Assembly (NCBI RefSeq): GCF_007004765.1
Contig: NZ_VIKR01000005.1
Location: forward strand, 124,001 to 188,000
DNA length: 64,000 bases
Source: Aliikangiella marina
Lineage (GTDB): Bacteria; Pseudomonadota; Gammaproteobacteria; Enterobacterales; Kangiellaceae
Reading direction: 5' to 3'
Shown here in pieces: positions 1 through 9,472 of this stretch. Numbering within the stretch: the stretch's first letter is position 1; every line of letters begins with the position of its first letter. Made by a program: the position numbers and the translations under genes. The notes beneath the pieces were generated by a model. It saw only the letters and a list, made by a program, of their open reading frames with translations. It ran no database searches and had not been told where the DNA came from.

Positions 1-1
1 C

Positions 2-55
2 GCGTTAGAATTTAAAGGCTTTAGGGATATAAAGAAGGATTTATTTGCTAAGTAG
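2..55 (+). CDS. 3' end of an unidentified gene (partial)
   Basis: An open frame enters from the left edge and ends at TAG (53-55), giving a 17-residue basic tail (ALEFKGFRDIKKDLFAK). Too short to identify. It may equally be a chance open frame; the next gene starts 41 bp later. Confidence 0.3.
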   Translation, partial: ALEFKGFRDIKKDLFAK

Positions 56-96
56 TTGAATTTGATAAAATTTGACTGCTGGCGAGGTTATAAGAA

Positions 97-618
97 ATGA
101 AAATATTATTAACGATAATTTTACTGCTCGGGATGGGCTGTGCCAACGCGACCAGTGATGTCAATGCATCCAAGACCCCTTTAAAATTAATTGAAGCTCA
201 ATTAACGGTCGAAGGAATGAAGCTTGGAATCAAGAGTGGTGTGTCTAAAACCTGTTTTGATTCCGGCGAAGCTATCGATATTTGTTTGAACGAATTAGAT
301 AAAATTGATCAACTTGACCTAAAAAGTTTGCTGACTAAAGTCTATCGAGAGGTCTACACCGAAGCTCAGATGCAGGAACTTTACGCGTTTTATTCATCTG
401 AAAGTGGAAGAAAGTATTCTCAAGGCCTTTTATGCATTTTGGCAAGCCAACTGGATTACCCTTCGCCCTACCAAATGCCGTCTTTTTCGGCAGCCGATGA
501 AACTTCAATTCGCGACTTTCAAGCTTCATTGATTTCTCAGATAGAACAAGAACGCCAATCTGCTATCGAAGTAGCCATCAACAAATACCTCATGCCAGTC
601 CTCGGCAATAACAGCTAA
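97..618 (+). CDS. Secreted DUF2059-like protein
   Basis: 173 residues. The N-terminus (residues 1-18, hydrophobic, ending near CANA) is a signal peptide or possible lipoprotein signal (C15 in GMGCAN), so the product is exported. The middle carries the pattern VYREVYTEAQMQELYAFYSS (about residues 83-102) followed by GRKY, which resembles the DUF2059 signature in which an F/Y-T-x2-E-x2-L-x2-FY-x-S segment is followed by G-(R/K)-K. DUF2059 has no established biochemical role; many members are periplasmic. It has four Cys beyond the signal. The gene stands alone, with a weak GAGG ribosome site upstream. Family assignment rests on one motif. Confidence 0.6.
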   Translation: MKILLTIILLLGMGCANATSDVNASKTPLKLIEAQLTVEGMKLGIKSGVSKTCFDSGEAIDICLNELDKIDQLDLKSLLTKVYREVYTEAQMQELYAFYSSESGRKYSQGLLCILASQLDYPSPYQMPSFSAADETSIRDFQASLISQIEQERQSAIEVAINKYLMPVLGNNS

Positions 619-840
619 ATAGACAGTTAATCGTCTTAAAATTGGTGGTCTAGCCTCAAGGCCACCGCAAGCCCCAGCTTGGTCAATGTACGACATTAAA
701 ACGGTTAACTGTAGCCTTTTGCGCGAGTTTAGGGGCGTAAATTCTCTCAATAAAACCGACAAATAACCCTCTAATTTCACCCACAACATCTATACTTAGA
801 GCGAATATTCAAATATTTTTCGATCAAGGAAAATGATGCA

Positions 841-1389
841 GTGAGTGAAATTAACATAAGTCAGCAAGTTATACGTCGATTGAATCAAATTAATCAGGCG
901 AGAGCGCAAGGGTTTGACTATCAACTGATAGAGTTGCTTAAACTTGGCTTGCAACGATTCAATTTGGACATTGGTATTCTCTCTCGGATTGAAGACAAGC
1001 TTTATACGGTCGTCAACTGTGTGACGCCAGAAGGGGTTGAAATGAAGCCGGGCGATACCTTTGATTTTGACATTACCTATTGCGAAATTACCTGTGGAGC
1101 CGACAAGCCGGTGGCACTGGAGCATGTTGGGAATGATGATAAATATGGCACTCATCCCGCCTATAGTTCGTTTGGCTTGGAGTCATATATAGGAATACCA
1201 ATAAGAGTTGAAGGTGAACTTTACGGTACTCTCAACTTTTCAAGCGCAATGCCCTATCCGAGAAAGTTTTCTGATTTTGATATCGATGCGTTAGTTCTGA
1301 TGGCGTCCTGGCTTGAGGGAGAACTACTTCGCCAGCGTTTAGAGAAGAAGCTAGACCAGCTAACTAAGGAGCTGGCTCATAGCAACTAA
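841..1389 (+). CDS. GAF domain sensor-like protein
   Basis: 182 residues, starting at GTG (841) after AAGGAAAA. Residues about 25-165 read as a stand-alone GAF domain: the segment DFDITYCEITCG followed by the GIPIRVEGELYGTLNFSS beta-hairpin and the later FSDFDIDALVLMASWLEGEL helix are typical of GAF domains that bind small molecules or tetrapyrroles. There is no kinase, GGDEF or HTH output domain, so it would act by protein interaction. The C-terminus is a short coiled-coil-like helix (residues 160-178). Ligand unknown. Followed by a strong terminator. Confidence 0.8.
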   Translation: MSEINISQQVIRRLNQINQARAQGFDYQLIELLKLGLQRFNLDIGILSRIEDKLYTVVNCVTPEGVEMKPGDTFDFDITYCEITCGADKPVALEHVGNDDKYGTHPAYSSFGLESYIGIPIRVEGELYGTLNFSSAMPYPRKFSDFDIDALVLMASWLEGELLRQRLEKKLDQLTKELAHSN

Positions 1390-1423
1390 TTGGAGATCGC
1401 TCAATTCATTATTCGCCAAGGCA

Positions 1424-1455
1424 AAAAAAGCGAAACCGAGAGGTTTCGCTTTTTT
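1424..1455. terminator. Bidirectional rho-independent terminator
   Basis: A-run plus GCGAAACC, loop GAGA, GGTTTCGC plus T-run: a 14-bp stem with A/T tracts on both sides. It lies between the convergent GAF gene and M14 peptidase gene and can serve both. Confidence 0.9.
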
Positions 1456-1533
1456 ATTGGGACTACAATTCCTCACTGCTGAATAGGAAGTTTTTTGTGT
1501 ACTATTTTTCAGTGTCTGTTAATTGCCTGTTGA

Positions 1534-4233
1534 TTACTGGGCGTGTGCAGTTGCTCTGAAAATACTGTTCATCAACATCACGTTTAATCCGTCAAGATAA
1601 GCCCTTACCGTTGGCTCCTGAGTATAGGCAATCACCATTCCTTTACCTTTTGGTTGGTGAATTAAATAGGGCTTGTAAGCTAACTGCCGCTTATTTTCTT
1701 GCCATAAATAACCACTGGCCAAAACCTCTTTGGGGCCTTTAAACCATGCCAGGTTTTTACCTGATTTGAGTTGAATTGGCGTATAGATATCGTTGCCATA
1801 AACTAGGCCAACCACATCTTTGTTGATACCTGCGGTTAGCCAGTGTTCTTGGTCGACCTCGATATTAGCCAGCACACCAGCGACAAAATCCGGTTTTTCT
1901 TGGGCATTTTCACTGGCAGCTACAAGATCTGACTTTTCAGTGTAAAGGGTTCCTTCTACAGTTGATTTTTTATTATCCTGCTTGCTCTTTTTTGACGGCT
2001 TGTCTTTGAATGCATTTTCTCGTTTAACGTCCAATAAACCAATCTCTTTGTCGGCTGCAAACCGAGTAGCCCCCGAAAAGGTGATCAATACTCCCCCTTT
2101 TTTTACCCAAGCTTCAAGGTTTTTAGCGCCGGATTTTCCAAGGGTTTGCTGATAGAAACCGTTAGGTAAAATGACCACTTGATAATCGCTTAAATCCGCT
2201 CTTGCGAGCTGCCTAGTACGAATCGCGGTGACTGGATAGTTGAATTGACGCTCTATCACAAACCGCGTATTGCCCGCACTCAGTGAGCTAGTCGGTGTAT
2301 CCCACGCAATCGCAATCTTGGGTGCTTTCATAGTGACAGTATTGCCACTCCCAAAGCTGGGCCCCTCAGTCACCCAACTGGTATCGACGCCATCGACGAT
2401 CGCACCGGTCTCTTTAGCGATTGTCGCGACTGTTTGAGCGAGGTTTTTTGAATTGGTGCGTGACTCGATAATTAAACTTCCCGCAGGATAAGACTTCTGA
2501 TTATCGATCTTAAACGCCTTGTCGGCACTTTTGATGGTCAAACCTTGTTGTAACGCTGATGTTAAGAAACGACCCGCCGCCATATCGCCCCAAGGAACAA
2601 TAAAGGCAACCGAAGCGTCTGGGTTATTGACTGTGCCGATAAGTTGATCGTCTGCTTTAACTGGTGTACCGGAAACTTTAACTGACTTGCCACAAGTATC
2701 GGTTTCGATATTAAACATCAAAGGTAGCGACCATCCGGTAACGTCATAAATTTCATCGTTTAGTTTTCTTGCTCGGCGACGTTCTTGCTCTTTGATAAAA
2801 TCGGCATCCATGTTGACCTGTTGTGTGAAGGTCGTCTTTAAGAACCGTCCCCGCGGCTGAGCCGTATCGAGCACATAAGCGCCAGCTTGATAGGATTTTC
2901 CACACGCTTTAAATGCTTTATCAGCACGAGTTACTTCAACCCCATGCTGGGCCATGAGAGTCGCTAATCTGAAGGTGCCGGCTTTGTCTGTTTTGTTTGG
3001 CAAGATATACACTCTTTCTTTCTTGTCTTTCTCACCGGCTTCAATAGCATTGACTTGATACTGATAAAAATCAGTTAATAATTTCTTTCGATTATCCGAG
3101 GCGCCTTCTGCAGTCGAGACTGAGGCAACAAATTGCTGATGAACTGAGTCACGATAAGTATAAAGCTGACCGGTTTTCTTTTTAAATACTTCGCCGCGAG
3201 CGGAACCGACTTCATAGGTTGAAGCGGAGGCACCATAAAAGGTTGGCCAACTATCACCATAGCCTGGATAAAATGCGTCGAAAATTTCTCGGGTAAAATA
3301 ATCAAAGCCGAATCGATCAAAATGTTTAGCATGATTGCGACCAATAATGTTCATGTTCTCTATCTGAGTTTTGGTCATAAACGGATTGAACGGTTCCGCA
3401 GCTGGCGCAAAGTAATAGCTTTGGTCGCCACCCATTTCATGAACATCGACAACGACCAGGGGTTTATACTTATTCAGAGAATCGATACGTCCTTTGGTTT
3501 CGGGTTGAGTAACGGCTAACCAATCTCGATTCATATCGAACAAATAATGGTTTGTTCTGCCTCGTGGCCATGGCTCGTTGTGCTCGGCTGATATTCTGTC
3601 ATAACTGGGATGCAGGCCTACTTGTGCATAATAGCGGCTAGTGAAGCGATCTCTTCCGTCAGGGTTTTGCAGGGGATCGATGAAAACAATTGTGTTATCG
3701 AGGATTTTTTGATTAACGGTCTCGGTTGGCGCTGCGAGCAAATGATACGCCAATTTCATTGCTGAGTCTGTGCCACTGATTTCGTTTCCGTGAACACTAT
3801 ATTCTAGCCAAACTGAAGCAGGTAGTGATTCAATGATTTTATTAGCTTGTTTGCGATTGGTTACTCGGGGGTCCGCGAGTTTTTGCATATCAATTGCGAA
3901 TTGCTCAAGTTTTGCAAGGGTATCTGGTTTTGCAATTGCCGCATAGATAAGCTTGCGACCCTCCCAAGAACGCGCATATTCGAATATTTTTATCCGATCA
4001 GGTGCGGCTTGCTCGAGTGCCTCAAAATAACGCAACATTCCATTATAGTTACTAATTCTCTCACCGGTTTCATACCCTAAAACCGATTTAACGGTCGGTA
4101 TTGATGGGTCGTATTTTGTGCCTGGCCAGAATTCCTGGGTACTATTACTAGCATTGACGAGCGAAGAGAAAAGAAAGGCAAATATTAGCCCAAAGGTGGA
4201 AAATGGTCGTTTCGAGAGATAACGCGCACTCAT
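1534..4233 (-). CDS. Exported M14-family zinc carboxypeptidase
   Basis: About 899 residues from ATG at 4233. This start is preferred over the upstream ATG at 4308 because it has an AGGGG ribosome site 6-7 nt upstream and opens directly into a signal peptide (residues 1-27, cleavage near VNA-SN). The peptidase domain (about 50-390) has the M14 zinc ligands H148-x2-E151 (VHGNE) and H265 (VDVHEMGG), the substrate-binding NPDGRDRF region near 190, and catalytic E341 (STYEVGSARG). A long C-terminal part (about 400-899) contains a glutamine-amidotransferase-like fold pattern (VVILPNGF, GGVLITFSG) as in other large bacterial M14 proteins. Predicted to trim peptides in the periplasm or outside. It follows the esterase gene on the same strand at 98 bp, so the two may be co-transcribed. 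Confidence 0.9.
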   Translation of the reverse strand: MSARYLSKRPFSTFGLIFAFLFSSLVNASNSTQEFWPGTKYDPSIPTVKSVLGYETGERISNYNGMLRYFEALEQAAPDRIKIFEYARSWEGRKLIYAAIAKPDTLAKLEQFAIDMQKLADPRVTNRKQANKIIESLPASVWLEYSVHGNEISGTDSAMKLAYHLLAAPTETVNQKILDNTIVFIDPLQNPDGRDRFTSRYYAQVGLHPSYDRISAEHNEPWPRGRTNHYLFDMNRDWLAVTQPETKGRIDSLNKYKPLVVVDVHEMGGDQSYYFAPAAEPFNPFMTKTQIENMNIIGRNHAKHFDRFGFDYFTREIFDAFYPGYGDSWPTFYGASASTYEVGSARGEVFKKKTGQLYTYRDSVHQQFVASVSTAEGASDNRKKLLTDFYQYQVNAIEAGEKDKKERVYILPNKTDKAGTFRLATLMAQHGVEVTRADKAFKACGKSYQAGAYVLDTAQPRGRFLKTTFTQQVNMDADFIKEQERRRARKLNDEIYDVTGWSLPLMFNIETDTCGKSVKVSGTPVKADDQLIGTVNNPDASVAFIVPWGDMAAGRFLTSALQQGLTIKSADKAFKIDNQKSYPAGSLIIESRTNSKNLAQTVATIAKETGAIVDGVDTSWVTEGPSFGSGNTVTMKAPKIAIAWDTPTSSLSAGNTRFVIERQFNYPVTAIRTRQLARADLSDYQVVILPNGFYQQTLGKSGAKNLEAWVKKGGVLITFSGATRFAADKEIGLLDVKRENAFKDKPSKKSKQDNKKSTVEGTLYTEKSDLVAASENAQEKPDFVAGVLANIEVDQEHWLTAGINKDVVGLVYGNDIYTPIQLKSGKNLAWFKGPKEVLASGYLWQENKRQLAYKPYLIHQPKGKGMVIAYTQEPTVRAYLDGLNVMLMNSIFRATAHAQ

Positions 4234-4331
4234 TGAATTCCCCTGATTAGTTGTTAATTTTTCAAGATTCCCAATAATACCGAAAATCAAGTTTGATCCC
4301 AGCGGCAATTAGAAAAAAACGTTACCAAATG

Positions 4332-5231
4332 CTATTTGGCTAATAAAAACATTAGCGGTTGGTCGAAACGGCTTTTCCAAGCATTTTCATCATGGGCATG
4401 GCCGGGAAAAAATTTCGTCGTCCAAAGCGGTCGCTGATAGCCTGCTTTTTTGAGGATCTCATCGACTTTTTGTTGGAGCGGTGGATAATAAGCGTCTAAG
4501 GTTTGATCGCCGTAGTCAAAATAGAGTTTGTGGACCTGGGGTGAGGGTAAATTTGATGTCACGTAATCGAGTATCGCATCTGTGAGTAAGTAATCCGAAG
4601 TCGGATTTCTTCCTGGCCAGTGAGTTGAAAGGCAAGCAGCTCCACCGAATATGTGCGGGTATTCTAGTAGGGCATAAAGTGAAATGAGACCCCCCATGCT
4701 CGATCCGGCAATAAAGGTGTTAGCGCGATCAGTCGCGACAGAATAGTTTTTATCGACATAGGGCTTTAACTCAGTGACTAGAAACTTTAGATAATTATCT
4801 GACGTGAGGCTATTGATATCGATTCCTAACTTGGTGAAAGCTGGTTTTGATTGAAAGTCTTTGAGCGTTTTTTGCGGAAAGTATTCCTGCCATCGGATTT
4901 CACTAATATTTTCGATTGCAACAATAATAAATTTTTTCATATTCTGAGAACGATTGAGCACTGCAGCCGCTTCGTCGGCGCCCCAATCTTGTTTATTCCA
5001 TGTTACGGCAGAGTCGAAGAGCATCTGTCCATCATGCATATAAAGTACCGAATAAGTTTCACTAGTTGAGTAACCTTCTGGCAACCAAATGTGGACCGGT
5101 CTAGAAGGGACAAACGCTGATTTGAAATGATTAATCGTTACCAAACTTCCCGAAGAAACCTCCATAGAGAGTGATACCTTAGTGAGGCTCAATAAAAAAC
5201 TGATACAAACAAATTTGAATAGGTTACTCAT
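4332..5231 (-). CDS. Exported alpha/beta-hydrolase, esterase D / Fes-IroE type
   Basis: 299 residues with an N-terminal signal peptide (1-22). The fold matches the putative-esterase family: oxyanion-region YMHDGQMLFD (65-73), nucleophile elbow GSSMGG with S178, acid D242 or D246 in FDYGDQTLD, and H280 in GHAHDENAW. Relatives include siderophore esterases (Fes/IroE), feruloyl esterases and other carboxylesterases; the substrate cannot be read from sequence. It lies upstream of the M14 peptidase, suggesting an extracellular degradation role. An 8-bp perfect inverted repeat sits about 40 bp upstream of its start. Confidence 0.85.
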   Translation of the reverse strand: MSNLFKFVCISFLLSLTKVSLSMEVSSGSLVTINHFKSAFVPSRPVHIWLPEGYSTSETYSVLYMHDGQMLFDSAVTWNKQDWGADEAAAVLNRSQNMKKFIIVAIENISEIRWQEYFPQKTLKDFQSKPAFTKLGIDINSLTSDNYLKFLVTELKPYVDKNYSVATDRANTFIAGSSMGGLISLYALLEYPHIFGGAACLSTHWPGRNPTSDYLLTDAILDYVTSNLPSPQVHKLYFDYGDQTLDAYYPPLQQKVDEILKKAGYQRPLWTTKFFPGHAHDENAWKSRFDQPLMFLLAK

Positions 5232-5269
5232 TTTGATAGGCCCTTCCTTGAAAATTTTTTGATGCCATT

Positions 5270-5291
5270 ATTTTTCGTTATATCGAAAAAT
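5270..5291. promoter_or_regulatory. Perfect inverted repeat, candidate operator
   Basis: ATTTTTCG-N6-CGAAAAAT, 8-bp arms without mismatch, in the 272-bp region between the divergent esterase and truncated haemoglobin genes. There is no T-run that would make it a terminator. It may be a dimeric regulator site controlling the esterase-peptidase pair; the regulator is unknown. Confidence 0.45.
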
Positions 5292-5503
5292 TAAGTGTGA
5301 GTTATTTGCGCTTTTTTTAAAAGTTTCATCTCATTATGAGACTAAAATTGCGAGTAGTCGATGCTAATCTTATATTACTAGCCAATTAATTAACACTTGC
5401 TCAACAACAGCGACAGAAAAGCAGAAGGTCGATTACGTCGTTTAGTTAATTTAAATATTTTAAACTCAGTAACGAGGTAGATCCTGCGAGAGGTACTAGC
5501 TCC

Positions 5504-5905
5504 ATGGCGCTTAGCCTACCAAATTCACATGAGCACGGAGAAAACAACTTATTCACAAGGATTGGTGGTGAAGCTGCAGTTGAAGCTGCGGTCAATATTT
5601 TTTATGAAAAATTTTTAGATAATCCAGAAATAAACTCATTTTTTGATTCGACTTCGGTCGTCGACCAGATTGAAAAAATGCGGGTTTTTTTACGCTTAAT
5701 AATGCAAGAAAATACCCAATATGACCGAGATTTAGTGCGAAAGGCTCATGCCCCACTTCTAGAACGAGGGCTAAACGATCATCATTTTGATATTTTTATC
5801 GAGCTGATGGAAGAGTCTTTACAAGAGTTAGAGATTCCAAAAGAAATCATCGGTGAGTTTATGTTAATCGCTGAGACCTATCGCGATGACGTATTAGTTC
5901 GTTGA
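5504..5905 (+). CDS. Truncated (2/2) haemoglobin, group I-like
   Basis: 133 residues. The pattern LFTRIGGEAAVEAAVNIFYEKFLDNPEINSFF (16-47) holds the GG turn and the B10 tyrosine Y34. The proximal haem ligand is H94 in GLNDHHFD, with the preceding AHAPLLERGL helix typical of group I truncated globins. It likely binds O2 or NO and takes part in NO detoxification or redox sensing in the cytoplasm. The 3' end overlaps the 3' end of the convergent GGDEF-EAL gene by 28 bp. The pairing of a haem globin with a c-di-GMP gene is suggestive only, since they are convergent. Confidence 0.92.
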   Translation: MALSLPNSHEHGENNLFTRIGGEAAVEAAVNIFYEKFLDNPEINSFFDSTSVVDQIEKMRVFLRLIMQENTQYDRDLVRKAHAPLLERGLNDHHFDIFIELMEESLQELEIPKEIIGEFMLIAETYRDDVLVR

Positions 5906-7716
5906 GATTTTTCCGAGTCGCGAAAGTAAGTGCTTTTGAAGACCTCCCAGTGCAAAGGTTTTGAAAGTAAATAACCTTGATAGTAGTCGCATTGGGAACG
6001 CGCAAGATAATCGAGTTGTGTTTGATTCTCTACGCCCTCTGCAACCACTTTGACTTGAAATAATGATGCCAAGGATAGTATAACATCGACCATTATTTTG
6101 TCGTCTTGCGCATCAGAGCCAGCATCAATATCCCAGACAAAACTTCTATCAATTTTTAAGGTATCGACTGGGTAGAGTTTCAATTGGCTAAATGCCGTGT
6201 AACCGGTCCCAAAATCGTCGAGTGAAATTCTAAAGCCATATGACTTTATCTCGTTCAGGAGTTTTATCGTAAAAGTATCATGAGAGACTAAGCTTGTTTC
6301 AGTAATCTCTAACTCAATTAATGAAGGTGTGATTTTAAATGAGTCGCTCAGCGACTTGAGTTCTTCTGGGAAAGATTCATTGCGTAACTCTTTTGCTGAA
6401 AAGTTGATTGAAAAAACAAACTCATCAGGAAGACTGTGCTGAATCTCACTGATCTTTTTAAATGTCTCGGTAATCACTAGCAAATCAATGGTGTGAATCA
6501 TTCCGTACTCTTCTGCGATAGGAATGAAAATGTCGGGGCCGATCCCCTTTAGCTTTTCTGAACTACTCCGAATCAATGATTCAGCGCCAACTAAGGTCTT
6601 GCCAGAATCTTTAAAAATAGGCATAAAGTTTAGATAAAATTCCTGATTTAAAATCGCATCATTGACCGCTTCAGCAATATTATTCTTTTTAGCGACTTTT
6701 TCGGCGATGCTTGAATCAAAAAAAGTAATTCGGTTTTTACCATCACTCTTTGATTTAAACATAGCTGAGTCAGCGTCTCTTAATAGCTGATCGGCTGAAC
6801 CGGTATTGCTTTCACACAACGCGATACCAATACTTGAGTTAATATGCAATTCAATGCCATCAATTTGAATGGGTTTATTTATTTCTTCTAAGAGTCGTTC
6901 GGCTATCATCAAAGCATCTTTTTCATGACGTACATTAGTCGCAGCGACGACAAACTCATCTCCAGCCAAGCGAGCTAAGCGATGTTCATTGCAGGTTGCA
7001 AGGATATCCGTTGAGCGAACCGAGACCTTTAAAGCGCGAGTAAATTCGTTAAGCAAGCGATCACCTGCGGCATGTCCGTAAACATCATTTACTCGTTTGA
7101 AGTCATCAATATCCAGATAAAACAAGGCAAGCTTATCATGTTGGCTGACATGAGTTTGGATCGTCCGATCTAACCATTCATGAAAACTACGTCGATTGTA
7201 AATACCAGTGAGATAATCTTCACTTGCTTCTTTTTCAAGTGCGATCTGTTGTTCAGCGATAGTCCTTCTATATAAGTGAGCAAATCCAATGACGATAATA
7301 ATTGGGAACGAAATTCGAATTAAGTTGGAAGTAGAAACTAAGTCGGAGGCTGCAAACAAGGTTGCTGCCGATAGTATTATCGAAACTGTTGTCGAAAAGC
7401 GGATAGGAAAATTGAAATAGATGCCGATAATTGCAGGAAATAGATAAAAAATTGATCGTATCCCAATATACTGGGCAGCAAAAATGATATTAGCGCTGAC
7501 CACGAAAAGGAAAATTGACTTATAGTGCTTTAGGGGTTTGCCGGTTAGAGTGAAAAACGCTGAATAGCCAATTAATGCACTGCTGATAAGAAAAACAATG
7601 CCAAGTTCTCTAAAATGGAAGAAGTAATGATAAAAACCGAAGCTGACTAACGGAAATACCGTCGCTAGATGGAACCAAGTGAGTTGTTTTTCGATAGCGA
7701 GGGTTCGTTTTGGCAT
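5878..7716 (-). CDS. Membrane GGDEF-EAL protein (c-di-GMP turnover)
   Basis: 612 residues. Five to six transmembrane helices (about 20-160) form an N-terminal membrane sensor. The GGDEF domain (about 175-335) carries AGDEF at the active loop (near 250), a variant found in some active cyclases. The EAL domain (about 355-600) has AESL in place of EAL but keeps the catalytic pattern: E of ESL, N of SINFSA, E of EITET, DDFGTGY, K of LKIDRSF, E of EGVE and the QGY glutamine. Both activities are therefore possible, with phosphodiesterase better supported. It synthesises or hydrolyses cyclic di-GMP at the inner membrane. Confidence 0.9.
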   Translation of the reverse strand: MPKRTLAIEKQLTWFHLATVFPLVSFGFYHYFFHFRELGIVFLISSALIGYSAFFTLTGKPLKHYKSIFLFVVSANIIFAAQYIGIRSIFYLFPAIIGIYFNFPIRFSTTVSIILSAATLFAASDLVSTSNLIRISFPIIIVIGFAHLYRRTIAEQQIALEKEASEDYLTGIYNRRSFHEWLDRTIQTHVSQHDKLALFYLDIDDFKRVNDVYGHAAGDRLLNEFTRALKVSVRSTDILATCNEHRLARLAGDEFVVAATNVRHEKDALMIAERLLEEINKPIQIDGIELHINSSIGIALCESNTGSADQLLRDADSAMFKSKSDGKNRITFFDSSIAEKVAKKNNIAEAVNDAILNQEFYLNFMPIFKDSGKTLVGAESLIRSSSEKLKGIGPDIFIPIAEEYGMIHTIDLLVITETFKKISEIQHSLPDEFVFSINFSAKELRNESFPEELKSLSDSFKITPSLIELEITETSLVSHDTFTIKLLNEIKSYGFRISLDDFGTGYTAFSQLKLYPVDTLKIDRSFVWDIDAGSDAQDDKIMVDVILSLASLFQVKVVAEGVENQTQLDYLARSQCDYYQGYLLSKPLHWEVFKSTYFRDSEKSQRTNTSSR

Positions 7717-7923
7717 GCGGTTAATGACTTTGACGGTATCTATTGATATTAATTAAACATGATTTAGGATGGTCTGCTTGTCTATCATTAACGGTAAGAA
7801 AGACAAATACGCCTCATTTAATAAGTTTATTGGTTAATAAGTCTATTCATTAATAAGTATAGTTAGATATCTCAAGGTTGGGTTTTTATTATTGAGAAAA
7901 TTCGATCCCGTTAATGGGGCTAT

Positions 7924-9144
7924 CTAGTGCGTCATTCCAAGCGTTGCCATAAATCCCATTATGAAGATTGCAGCCGACATTAGAAATCCGCAAATGGGTA
8001 CCCAAATAAATACTTGAAAGCCGTCAAATGGTAATTCTTGTCGTTTTACTTTTAATAACGCTATATTTACCCCACTAAACACGATAAGGATGATCCCGCT
8101 GGTTAATTTGGCTAACGTTGTTAAGTCGACGCATAAGGCAAGCAGTAAGATCGTGGTTGTTACTATTACTGAAGCATTGATGGGCGTTTGAGTTTTTGCG
8201 TTGATCGACTTAAATACTTGCGGTGCTTGCTGATTTCTCGCCATTCCAAAAAGTACCCTGGCGGCCATTATTATTTGTACCAATGCGCCGTTTATACCGG
8301 CTAACAAGCTGATAATGATAAGGGTTTGCGGAGACAGCCAAGCGGATTGGCGAGTGAGCTCTGCCATAGGCGTGTTACTGCTTGCAAAATCGCCCAGATC
8401 GACTGATATCACTGCGATAAAGCTCACGCCGACGTAGAGCAATAAAGTAATCAACAAACTAATTACTATGCCATAAGGTAAATTCTTTTTGACGCTTTTC
8501 ACTTCCTCGGCGAGCGTCACCATGTCTTCAAATCCAATGAAAGCATAAAAGGCTAAGAAGCTTGCCGTAAAAATACTTAACCATATTTGTGGCCCTAAAG
8601 AAGGGAGAAAGGCGCTAGGCGGGCGCTGTAGGTTGATTACTGAGTCGCTGTTAACGACAATAACGAGTATCAGACCGATAACCTCGACCAATGTGATCAC
8701 GGCAACAGTGACGACTGATTGCTGAATTCCCCAACAGGCAATCATTGCGAGCAGTATGACGATTGATAGTTGACCCAGCCACAAAGGCAAGTTAGCTAGG
8801 TCATGCAGAAAGCCTGATACCGCAACGCTCAATGTGGCGGCAGAAACCACTCCCGTGGCAATAACTAAAAATCCAAAAATTTGCCCGATTGGCCGGCTAA
8901 AGGCTTGTTGCAAATAAAAAGCCGGTCCGCCGCTTTTGGGATACCGGGCTGAAAGTTCTGCAAAACTAAAAGCGCTAAAAAGTGCCATTACGCCGGCGAT
9001 GATAATTGCCCAAGGTGTTAACAGGCCCGCGATATCGGTAACTTTACCTAGCAAAGCATAAATACCACCCCCGATCATGGTACCTACGCCATAAAAAACT
9101 AGGCCGGGTAATGAGATTGCACGTTTTAGGGATTTATCTGCCAT
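7924..9144 (-). CDS. APC-superfamily amino acid permease
   Basis: 406 residues, about 12 hydrophobic helices. The first helix has the APC signature GVGTMIGGGIYALLG (18-32), and FAELSARYPKSGGPAFYLQQAF (61-82) is the conserved helix 2-3 segment. Predicted inner-membrane amino acid or amine transporter, proton-coupled or an exchanger; the substrate is unclear. It is shorter at the C-terminus than 12-14 TM cationic amino acid transporters. Monocistronic on the minus strand. Confidence 0.88.
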   Translation of the reverse strand: MADKSLKRAISLPGLVFYGVGTMIGGGIYALLGKVTDIAGLLTPWAIIIAGVMALFSAFSFAELSARYPKSGGPAFYLQQAFSRPIGQIFGFLVIATGVVSAATLSVAVSGFLHDLANLPLWLGQLSIVILLAMIACWGIQQSVVTVAVITLVEVIGLILVIVVNSDSVINLQRPPSAFLPSLGPQIWLSIFTASFLAFYAFIGFEDMVTLAEEVKSVKKNLPYGIVISLLITLLLYVGVSFIAVISVDLGDFASSNTPMAELTRQSAWLSPQTLIIISLLAGINGALVQIIMAARVLFGMARNQQAPQVFKSINAKTQTPINASVIVTTTILLLALCVDLTTLAKLTSGIILIVFSGVNIALLKVKRQELPFDGFQVFIWVPICGFLMSAAIFIMGFMATLGMTH

Positions 9145-9472
9145 GTCTTATTTTAGGCATAAATGCTGCGTCAATGATTGACCTGACACAATGAACCCGC
9201 ACGATGAATCCAGGTTGTTATCGCAAAGAATCGAGGGCTCGCTGATTTTGAGTTATTTTTAGCGGCTGTCAGTCTTGAAAATGAGCGGTGGACTTTAGTT
9301 AACTTATTGTTATATAAAGGTATATCAATGTCGGCTATTGGAAATAGTCAGTTTTAAAATAAAAATCTCAATGTTTGCCAACCAAAACCTCACTTGATGC
9401 ACCTAAGTGTATAGAGCGGATAAAGACTGTTGCTGAATTTACAGTTTGACAGTTTCGAAGTAGAAAAAGGCT
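9145..9472. other. Intergenic region between permease and ECF sigma genes
   Basis: 328 bp holding the divergent promoters. No gene, no clear hairpin terminator. I could not find a convincing ECF-type -35/-10 pair by eye; a weak AACC box lies near 9380. Confidence 0.5.

Noticed and set aside
9300-9472. ECF-type autoregulatory promoter before the sigma gene
   Set aside because: An AACC element is present but no -10 element at proper spacing could be identified by eye.
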